64,000 nt of DNA from DAOVRD01 sp964521715. Its GTDB lineage: Bacteria > Planctomycetota > Brocadiia > SM23-32. The translations under genes were made by a program, and so were the position numbers. Within the stretch, counting starts at the first letter, position 1. Every line of letters starts with the position of its first letter. The notes beneath the pieces are model-generated. The model searched no databases. It was not told the origin of the DNA and saw only the letters and a list, made by a program, of their open reading frames with translations. The stretch covers positions 1 through 64,000 of the forward strand of contig CAZFSS010000005.1 in NCBI GenBank assembly GCA_964521715.1, written 5' to 3'. Below are positions 50,892 to 57,589 of this stretch, piece after piece.

Positions 50892-52112
50892 TTGAACCTG
50901 TCGGCGGACGCCATACTGCTCGGCCTCGACCTGATGAAGGAGGGGGCGGTGCCGCCGGCCCGGCTCGCGGATCTGCTGCGTGCCGTCTCCGCCGGCGGCG
51001 TGCCGGACCAGATCGTTGCGCTCGAGGAGCGCGTGCTGGCCGCAGCTCCGGACCTGGCGGCGGTCGTCACGCGGCTCGGGGCGCAGCCTCGCTATGTCCC
51101 GATCGACTGCCCGAGCTGCCGGGCCAGGCTCCGGGCGCCCGGCAACGAGGTGGGGCCGTCCTCCTACTGCCCGATGTGCGGCGAGGCGATAGTCACTGCG
51201 CGTCGCTTCCTGTTCCTGGAGGATTACGCCGACGCGCACTTGCGAGCGGCCGAGGAGGAGGCGCCGCCCTACGGCCTGCCCGTCCTGCGGCGGTTCGCGC
51301 ACTTCGAGCTGTTGCGCCTGCTGGGAAGGGGCGGGGCGGGCCGCGTCTACGAGGCCCGCAACGTGAAGTCCGACCGGACGGTCGCCCTGAAGGTGCTTGC
51401 CTTCCACCCCCTGGAGTCGGCGGCCGACGCGTTCAAGCGGTTGCGCCGGGAAGCGCGCGTGGCGGCCTCGGTTGCCCACGACAACATCGTCGCCGTCTAC
51501 GACCTGGGCGTGGCCGAGGGGCTCCCCTTCATCGAGATGGAGCTGGTCAGGGGCGTGAGCCTCAGGGAGCATCTGCGCAGGGAGGGCTCGCTGCCGCCGC
51601 GACAGGCGTGCAGGCTCTGCCTCCAGGCCCTGGCGGGACTGGCCGCCGTGCACGAGCACAAGATCGTCCACGGGGACATCAAGCCCGGCAACATACTGCT
51701 GGACGAAGAGGGGCGAGCGCGGCTGACCGACTTCGGCCTGTCGCGCTTCCTGGAGGAGACGACCAGCATGGCGGCGACCCGCAAGGCCGTCGGTTCGCCC
51801 CATTTCATGGCCCCCGAGCAGTGGCGCGGGGAATCACTGACGGTCCGCACGGACCTGTACGCCGTGGGACTGGTCTTCTACAACATGCTGACGGGCATGC
51901 TGCCCTTCGAGGGCCTGAGCCTGGTGGCGATGATGTACAGGCACCTGAACGAGCCCGTCCTGGAGGCGCAGCCGTTGCCGGTGGCGATGCCCGACCATCT
52001 GGCACAGATCATCCGCCGGTCCACGGAGAAGGCGCCGGAGCGGCGGTTCCAGTCGTGCGAGGCATTCGCAAACGAGCTTCGGGGGTTTCTGGAAGGATCA
52101 GTGGTTCAGTAG
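50892..52112 (+). CDS. Zinc-ribbon-fused serine/threonine protein kinase
   Basis: The 406-residue protein has an N-terminal helical region and a zinc-ribbon with CPSC (about residue 73) and CPMC (about 93). A full kinase domain follows from about 130: GRGGAGRVYEA (P-loop), VALKVL (catalytic Lys), HGDIKPGNILL (catalytic Asp, HRD variant HGD), TDFGLSRF (DFG), GSPHFMAPEQW, and a C-lobe ending near 400. It has all residues for activity, unlike the pseudokinase at 22756. TTG 50892 is used as start because AGGAGG lies five bases before it. No membrane segment is visible. Its 3' end overlaps the convergent amidase gene by 15 bases. Confidence 0.88.
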   Translation: MNLSADAILLGLDLMKEGAVPPARLADLLRAVSAGGVPDQIVALEERVLAAAPDLAAVVTRLGAQPRYVPIDCPSCRARLRAPGNEVGPSSYCPMCGEAIVTARRFLFLEDYADAHLRAAEEEAPPYGLPVLRRFAHFELLRLLGRGGAGRVYEARNVKSDRTVALKVLAFHPLESAADAFKRLRREARVAASVAHDNIVAVYDLGVAEGLPFIEMELVRGVSLREHLRREGSLPPRQACRLCLQALAGLAAVHEHKIVHGDIKPGNILLDEEGRARLTDFGLSRFLEETTSMAATRKAVGSPHFMAPEQWRGESLTVRTDLYAVGLVFYNMLTGMLPFEGLSLVAMMYRHLNEPVLEAQPLPVAMPDHLAQIIRRSTEKAPERRFQSCEAFANELRGFLEGSVVQ

Positions 52113-52787
52113 GGAGAACAGCTCGTACCAGGGGAAATTGGCGCCCGGGCAGCGCGTTGACTTGACGTGCCGGTGGCCCATGATGTTGGCAGTGGGGATC
52201 TGGCACCGCTCCTGAAGGTAATTGATCAGACCGACGAGGGCCTCCATCTGCCTGGCCGTGGGGTAGGTTTGGTCGAAGTTGCCGACCAGGCAGATGCCGA
52301 TCCCATACCTGTTGAACTCCGCGACGCCGGCGTGGGCGCCATCCTGCTGCTCCTCCCATCGGAACGTCACTTCCACCAGCCCGTCCGGACTGCCGTTGCC
52401 GTTGCCGATCACAAAGTCGTATCCCACCCCCCGCCAACCCAGGCCTTTGTGGGTCACGTCGAACGCCGCCTCGCTGCCACCATCGCTGGCGCTGTGATGG
52501 ATCACGATGTACCTCCATTGACGGTGCAGACGCGCGTCCAAGTCGCCGGCGACGTCGGGGGGACGGCGCGCCGTGCGCCGCATGTCGTACGAGAGCGCCG
52601 GGGGGGCCGTCGGTATGCTCAGGACCACCGGTTCAAACTGGTGTTCGGGCGGTTCGGCATCCGGTTCGGCCCGCTGCCCGGGCGGCGTCGGGCGCGTGAC
52701 GAGGTCGGCTCCGGGCTTCTGGGAAGCGGCGCACCCGGCGGCGAAGACAAGCAACAGGCAAGCCAGCATGCGACGCCTTGCCCTCAT
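52098..52787 (-). CDS. N-acetylmuramoyl-L-alanine amidase (Amidase_2/PGRP) lipoprotein
   Basis: The 229-residue protein has a lipoprotein signal (LLLVFAAGCAAS, Cys about residue 19), a proline-rich linker, and an Amidase_2 domain from about residue 90. RYIVIHHSASDGG holds the first zinc His, VGYDFVIGNGNG follows, and NIMGHRHVKSTRCPGANF holds the second His and the Cys ligand. It should cleave or bind peptidoglycan in the periplasm. Its gene converges with the kinase gene and overlaps its last 15 bases. The dtd gene lies just upstream on the same strand (16-base gap). Confidence 0.9.
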   Translation of the reverse strand: MRARRRMLACLLLVFAAGCAASQKPGADLVTRPTPPGQRAEPDAEPPEHQFEPVVLSIPTAPPALSYDMRRTARRPPDVAGDLDARLHRQWRYIVIHHSASDGGSEAAFDVTHKGLGWRGVGYDFVIGNGNGSPDGLVEVTFRWEEQQDGAHAGVAEFNRYGIGICLVGNFDQTYPTARQMEALVGLINYLQERCQIPTANIMGHRHVKSTRCPGANFPWYELFSLLNH

Positions 52788-52802
52788 GGAGACCTCCCGA
52801 TC

Positions 52803-53252
52803 TCAGAATGCCTTCTCGCTGTCCAACAGGATCGTGACCGGACCATGGTTGACCAGCGACACATCCATCGCCTGCTGGAAGCGTCCGGTCTGCACGGCCA
52901 GGCCGCGCTCGGCCAGCTTCTGCACCACCAGTTGGTAGAGCCGCTCGGCTTCGCGCGGTTCGGCCGCCCTGGTAAACGACGGGCGGCGCCCCTTGCGGCA
53001 ATCTCCGTAGAGTGTGAACTGCGAAACAAGAAGCACGCCGCCGCCGCAGTCCCCGACCGACAGGTTCAGCTTTCCCTCGGCGTCGTCGAAGATCCTAAGG
53101 CCGGCGATCTTGCCCGCGATGTAATCCGCCTCCCCGTCGCCGTCGCCATCCCTGACGCCGAGCAGCACCGCCAGCCCGGCGCCGATCCGGGCCACCTCCT
53201 GGCCGTCAACCACGACGGCTGCCCTGGACACCCTCTGAACGACGGCCCTCAA
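52803..53252 (-). CDS. dtd: D-aminoacyl-tRNA deacylase
   Basis: The 149-residue protein removes D-amino acids from mischarged tRNA. It begins RAVVQRVSRAAVVVDGQ, holds SQFTLYGDCRKGRRPSF near residue 80, and ends with the GPVT motif (NHGPVTILLD); the family is about 145-150 residues. TTG 53252 is chosen because homologues start there and GGAGGAGG precedes it. It heads a minus-strand pair with the amidase gene, and its own promoter is likely at 53367-53396. Confidence 0.95.
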   Translation of the reverse strand: MRAVVQRVSRAAVVVDGQEVARIGAGLAVLLGVRDGDGDGEADYIAGKIAGLRIFDDAEGKLNLSVGDCGGGVLLVSQFTLYGDCRKGRRPSFTRAAEPREAERLYQLVVQKLAERGLAVQTGRFQQAMDVSLVNHGPVTILLDSEKAF

Positions 53253-53330
53253 CGCGGGCCCTCCTCCGGGATCGTCGACGGCGGGGACGCGGCCTAGTCC
53301 GGCGCCGCGTGGAATCCCTCGAGCTTCCCC

Positions 53331-53359
53331 TTGCGATGATTTCCTTACTGCCTGACAAT
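53331..53359 (+). promoter_or_regulatory. Possible promoter of the NtrC-type regulator gene
   Basis: TTGCGA (53331-53336) and GACAAT (53354-53359) are 17 bases apart, about 120 bases before ATG 53481. Confidence 0.35.
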
Positions 53360-53366
53360 AGGGCGG

Positions 53367-53396
53367 ATTATATGGCGGCCCGGAACGCCGATTCAA
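53367..53396 (-). promoter_or_regulatory. Promoter of the dtd/amidase pair
   Basis: On the minus strand TTGAAT (53396-53391) and a perfect TATAAT (53372-53367) are 18 bases apart, about 115 bases before TTG 53252. Confidence 0.5.
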
Positions 53397-53480
53397 CCGG
53401 GCCGTTGCGGGAGGTGCACGAGTGCGGGGCGGTGCGTACACTCTGTGGGGCGGCGGACTCTGGCATGGGGGGGCTGAGCC

Positions 53481-54887
53481 ATGGCCAAGAAACGCAAGGT
53501 TTTGGTGGCCGACGACGAACGCGTCGTGCGCACCATGCTGGCCAAGCTGTTGAAGGACGACTACGACGTTGAGGCCTGCCAGACGGGAATGGAAGCCGTC
53601 GAGTCCTTTCGGCGCAGGCGGGCGGACGTGGTGCTGACCGACATCCGGATGCCGGACATGGACGGCATGCAGGTGCTGCACACCATCAAGAGGCAGGCTC
53701 CCGACACCGAGGTGATCCTCATGACCGCCTACGCCAGCGTCCCCCAGGCGGTCGAAGCCGTCAAAGCCGGCGCCTACGATTACGTGACCAAGCCGTTCGA
53801 GCCGGATGAGCTGATGCTCACCGTCGGCAAAGCCGTCGAACTCAAGGAACTGCGCGAGCAGGCCGAGATACTCCGCGAGCAGGTCGAGCGGGAATACGGC
53901 TTCCCCAGCATCGTCGGTGACAGCGAGTGCATGGAGCGCGTCTACGAGCTGGCGCGCAAGGCGGCCGCTTGCGACGCCAACGTGCTGCTGACGGGCGAGA
54001 GCGGCACGGGCAAAGAGATGTTCGCGCACGCCATCCACTATGCCAGCGACCGGAGGGCCCGTCGCTTCCTGGCGATCAACTGCGCCGCCATGCCCAGCGA
54101 GTTGATCGAGAGCGAGCTGTTCGGCCACGCCAGGGGGGCGTTCACCGGCGCGACAGGCGACAAGCAGGGCCTGTTCATGGCGGCCGATGGCGGAACGCTG
54201 TTGCTGGACGAGATCACGGAGCTCGACCCCGACCTGCAGGTCAAGATCAACCGCGCCATTCAGGAGAAGGAGGTCCGCCCCATCGGCGACACGGCCGACA
54301 TCCCGGTCGACGTCCGCATAATCGCAGCCACCAACCGGGACCCGATCGACGACATGGCCGACGGCCGGCTGCGCGAGGATCTCTACTACCGCCTCAACGT
54401 CTTCCCCATTCACCTGCCACCGTTGCGGGAACGCATAGAGGACGTGCCCGGCCTGGTCCGCCACTTCTTGCGCGAGTTCGCCGGCGACATGGCCGAGGAG
54501 TACGAAGTGCAGCCGGCCGCCCTGGCGCTCCTGATGGACTACTCCTGGCCGGGCAACGTGCGGGAGCTGCGCAACGCCGTCGAGCGGGCCGTCGTGCTCT
54601 GCGAGGGCAGAAGCATCGCGCCCTTCCTCTTCCCCTTCATCGAGCGCGACATCACTCCCCGCCCGCCGGACGCGGCCGCTATGTCCGCCCTGCCCTACAA
54701 GGAGGCCATGGACCGGATGACCCGGCGCTGCCAGAAGGAGTACGTGCTGGAGATGCTCAGAAAATGCGGCGGCGGCGTGGCCGAGGCCGCGGAGCGGGCG
54801 GGCATCACGCGCGAAAGCTTCTACCGGCTGATGCGCAGGTGCAGCCTCGAGATCGGGCGGCTCCGCCGGGAGCTCTCCGAGCAGTAA
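53481..54887 (+). CDS. Sigma-54-dependent NtrC-type response regulator
   Basis: The 468-residue protein has a receiver domain (VLVADDERVVR, phospho-acceptor Asp in VVLTDIRMPDMDG near residue 54, Lys in YVTKPF near 105). A AAA+ domain follows with Walker A GESGTGKE, the sigma-54-contacting GAFTGA, Walker B GGTLLLDEI, and SWPGNVRELRNAVERAV. A C-terminal helix-turn-helix closes it (GVAEAAERAGITRESFYRLMRRC). It would activate sigma-54 promoters when phosphorylated. No histidine kinase lies next to it, so it is an orphan here. Confidence 0.95.
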   Translation: MAKKRKVLVADDERVVRTMLAKLLKDDYDVEACQTGMEAVESFRRRRADVVLTDIRMPDMDGMQVLHTIKRQAPDTEVILMTAYASVPQAVEAVKAGAYDYVTKPFEPDELMLTVGKAVELKELREQAEILREQVEREYGFPSIVGDSECMERVYELARKAAACDANVLLTGESGTGKEMFAHAIHYASDRRARRFLAINCAAMPSELIESELFGHARGAFTGATGDKQGLFMAADGGTLLLDEITELDPDLQVKINRAIQEKEVRPIGDTADIPVDVRIIAATNRDPIDDMADGRLREDLYYRLNVFPIHLPPLRERIEDVPGLVRHFLREFAGDMAEEYEVQPAALALLMDYSWPGNVRELRNAVERAVVLCEGRSIAPFLFPFIERDITPRPPDAAAMSALPYKEAMDRMTRRCQKEYVLEMLRKCGGGVAEAAERAGITRESFYRLMRRCSLEIGRLRRELSEQ

Positions 54888-54906
54888 CTCCGGCCGGCTG
54901 GGCGCC

Positions 54907-55863
54907 CTATCTGAGCGAGTCCAGCAGGCCCCTCATGTAGCCCACGGCGAAGATGCGCCCCACCGTCGCGTAGCCCGGGCGCTCGTTGGACTCGCCCTCC
55001 ATTGTGGGCCCGTGGTCGGGCCGCATTGGCCCGTCGAAGCCGACCTCCTTGTAGCACCTCATGGCCTGAAACATGTCCGTCTGGCCGGCATCGTGGAATG
55101 TCTCCTCGAAGCGACCGGGGCCGCCCCTGATGTCGCGGAAGTGCACAAAGAACAGCTTCCCCCGCCGCCCGAACCGGCGGATCATCTCGCAGACGTCCGC
55201 GCCCATGGCGGCGAACGTGCCCTGGCAGAGCGTCACGCCGTGGCATTCGCTCGGGGCCAGGGCGAGCGCGCGATCCACTGCCTCCGGGCTTGTCAGGATC
55301 CTGCCGATCCCCCTGAGGGGGGAGACCGGGGGGTCATCCGGGTGGAGGGCCAGCCTGACGTTCGCCGCCTCCGCAGCGGGGACCACGCGTTCCAGGAAAT
55401 GGGACAGGTTCTCCCAGAGGCGCTCCTCCTCAACCACTCCCGCGTCCGTCAGCGGCGCGTTGCGGACCCGCTCGTAGTCGAAGCTCGACGTCAGCGCCCC
55501 TCCCCGCGTCGGAGTCGCCGTGCAGGTGCGGAACCAGCCGATCACGGCCATGAAGTTGTAGCACATCAGCGGGATGCCGAGCGACCCCATCATGCGCAGC
55601 AGTTCGCAGTATCTCTCGATGTCCTCGTCCCGGCCCGGCAGGCCGAGCTTGACGCGGTCCATGGGGAAGGGATCGCTCTCCACCACCTCGAGCCGCAGCC
55701 CCGCCTCCGCGAACTGCTCTTTCAGATGCGCCAGGGCGGCGTAGGTCAGCGGCCGGTCAGTCCCCAGGTGGGACAGGTTCGTGACGGCATAGTCGACGCC
55801 GGCCTGCTTGGCCAGCTTCCAGGCCGGCTCGGGGTGCGGACGCAGCATCATGGCTATCTTCAT
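54907..55863 (-). CDS. uxuA: Mannonate dehydratase
   Basis: The 318-residue protein matches UxuA, which dehydrates D-mannonate to 2-keto-3-deoxygluconate in hexuronate catabolism. Motifs: LMCYNFMAVIGWFRT near residue 96, RLALHPDDPP near 180, ECHGVTLCQGTFAAMG near 215, KLFFVHFRDIRGG near 243 and GPMRPDHGP near 285 (metal-binding His and Cys residues). The E. coli enzyme is longer, about 390. GGAGCGCTCCC precedes ATG 55863. It is last in the minus-strand unit GH38-RraA-like-SDR-uxuA and lies 19 bases from the convergent NtrC-type gene. Confidence 0.88.
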   Translation of the reverse strand: MKIAMMLRPHPEPAWKLAKQAGVDYAVTNLSHLGTDRPLTYAALAHLKEQFAEAGLRLEVVESDPFPMDRVKLGLPGRDEDIERYCELLRMMGSLGIPLMCYNFMAVIGWFRTCTATPTRGGALTSSFDYERVRNAPLTDAGVVEEERLWENLSHFLERVVPAAEAANVRLALHPDDPPVSPLRGIGRILTSPEAVDRALALAPSECHGVTLCQGTFAAMGADVCEMIRRFGRRGKLFFVHFRDIRGGPGRFEETFHDAGQTDMFQAMRCYKEVGFDGPMRPDHGPTMEGESNERPGYATVGRIFAVGYMRGLLDSLR

Positions 55864-55928
55864 GGGAGCGCTCCAGCGGCCCTTGGCCCGCGAAGCCGCA
55901 GCCGCCAAGGAAGCCGGGGCAGCCCGGC

Positions 55929-56702
55929 TTACGGGATCCTGCAGGTGCTCTGCAGGTAGCCTCCGTCCACGTAGAGGGTCGTTCCCGTCGTGTAGCCGGC
56001 GCCGTCCGAGACGAGGTAGACGGCCGGTTCGGCCACTTCTTCGGGCGTTCCGGCGCGCCTCGCCGGGATGGCCGTCTCGATGTTGTTGCGGCCGGTCTCG
56101 TTCCCGTACCTGATGTAGTGGGCGGTTCGGTCGGTCTCGATGAGGCCGGGCGAGATGGCGTTCACCTGGATGTTGTATGGCGCCAGCTCCAGCGCGTACG
56201 CCCTGGTCAGCATCAAGACTCCCGCCTTGGCCGCGCAGTAGGCCGATGCCTTCGCCCTGGGGACCGAATCATGGATCGACGAGATGTTGAGGATCTTGCC
56301 GGCCTTGCGGGGCATCATGCAGAGCGCAGCCTGCCTCGAACACAGGAACACCGACTTGAGGGAAACGGCAAGCACGCGGTCCCAATCCGCCTCGGTCATC
56401 TCCCAGAGGAACTGCCTCGCCTCCGCGGAGGCGTTGTTGACGAGGATGTCAAGGTGACCGAACTCCTGAAGGCAGCGCTCGAACATCCCCTCAACCTGCT
56501 TGGCGTCGCTGACGTCCGCCCGGGCCAGCAGGGCCGGCGCGCACTGCGCGTCGATCTGCTCCTTTGTCTCGCGCGCGGCCTGCTCGTTGGCCACGTAGTT
56601 GATGGCAACCCGCGCGCCTTCCCGGGCGAAGGCCAGCGCAATCGCACGCCCGATCCCCCGGCCGGCTCCCGTGATGATCGCCGTCTTGTCCTTGAGCTTC
56701 AT
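55929..56702 (-). CDS. Short-chain dehydrogenase/reductase (SDR)
   Basis: The 257-residue protein is a classical SDR. TGAGRGIGRAIA (residues about 11-22) binds NAD(P), NNASAEA lies near 90, and catalytic Ser (ISSIHDS) and SAYCAAKAG (Tyr and Lys) follow, then NAISPGLIETD. GGAGG precedes ATG 56702. It lies 26 bases downstream of the RraA-like gene and 65 bases upstream of uxuA. In a uronate pathway an SDR could interconvert fructuronate and mannonate, as UxuB-type or KduD-type enzymes do; that role is inferred from the neighbourhood. Confidence 0.92.
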   Translation of the reverse strand: MKLKDKTAIITGAGRGIGRAIALAFAREGARVAINYVANEQAARETKEQIDAQCAPALLARADVSDAKQVEGMFERCLQEFGHLDILVNNASAEARQFLWEMTEADWDRVLAVSLKSVFLCSRQAALCMMPRKAGKILNISSIHDSVPRAKASAYCAAKAGVLMLTRAYALELAPYNIQVNAISPGLIETDRTAHYIRYGNETGRNNIETAIPARRAGTPEEVAEPAVYLVSDGAGYTTGTTLYVDGGYLQSTCRIP

Positions 56703-56728
56703 GGTTGCCTCCAGAGCGCGCGAGAACG

Positions 56729-57544
56729 CTACAGGTCGCCGAATTGCTTGTACACCTCGTCGATGGGCATGCCGTTGCGGATCATCTGCCGCTCCTTCTC
56801 CTCGAACTCCAGGATCTCCTCCGCCTTCAGGAGCACTTCGTCCACGTAGTCCCTGGGGATCACCTGGAGGCCGTCGCTGTCGCCGAAGATGAAGTCGCCG
56901 GGATTCACGACGACGTAATGCGTCAGGTGCCCGCGGATGTATATGGGCACGTTGACTTCCAGCACACGCCAGCCGCCGTACGCGTTCGGCGTGGTGCCGC
57001 GGGAGAAGTAGGGGAAGTCCTCCATCTGGCGGATGTACTTGCTGTCTCGCGTCATGCCCGAGTTGACCACGCCCACGCACCCGCGCGAGCGGGCGAGGGT
57101 GCAGCTCATCTCGCCGAACTGCGCCGCCTGCATGTCTCCGCCCGTGTCGAACACCATGACGCAGCCGGGGAAGGCGGCCTCGTGCATGCGCTTCTGCGGG
57201 GACCCTTCTTTGCGCCAGCGCGACTCGCGTTCCACCTTCTCCTCATCGGTCAGGTGCGTCTCGGGGGCGACGGAGTGCCACTTGACGGGCAGGGCGCGCC
57301 CCGCGATGACGTCGCCGTCCCGCAGCAGCCTGATCTCGTGATCCAGCACGGTGTTGACGATCCCCGTCATCCACAGGGCGTCGCAGAGGCATCCGCCGTA
57401 GAGCCGCTTGTAGCGCCGCACGCGCTCCATGTCATCTATGTCGAGGCGCCGGGGGTTCTGGACCAGCGCCGGAATCCTGTGCGGGTACTCGAACTGCCGC
57501 ACATCCGTGGTGTGGTAGCTTAGCTGACGCCTGCGCTCCGCCAT
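56729..57544 (-). CDS. RraA-like family protein, putative sugar-acid aldolase
   Basis: The 271-residue protein has the RraA/HMG-aldolase core: YGGCLCDALWMTG near residue 49, VMVFDTGGDMQAAQFGEMSCTLARSRGCVGVVNSGMTRDSKYI near 128-170 (Arg-Asp of TRD at the active site), and VNPGDFIFGDSDGLQVIP near 215. It is longer than RraA (about 160 residues), with N- and C-terminal extensions seen in the aldolase-like members. It may cleave a keto-acid to pyruvate. It is 45 bases downstream of GH38 and 26 upstream of SDR, so it probably belongs to the same sugar-acid pathway. Confidence 0.82.
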   Translation of the reverse strand: MAERRRQLSYHTTDVRQFEYPHRIPALVQNPRRLDIDDMERVRRYKRLYGGCLCDALWMTGIVNTVLDHEIRLLRDGDVIAGRALPVKWHSVAPETHLTDEEKVERESRWRKEGSPQKRMHEAAFPGCVMVFDTGGDMQAAQFGEMSCTLARSRGCVGVVNSGMTRDSKYIRQMEDFPYFSRGTTPNAYGGWRVLEVNVPIYIRGHLTHYVVVNPGDFIFGDSDGLQVIPRDYVDEVLLKAEEILEFEEKERQMIRNGMPIDEVYKQFGDL

Positions 57545-57589
57545 GTCGTTCCTCCCGTCGGCCAGACGCTGCCCGGCCGGCTCGCAGCG

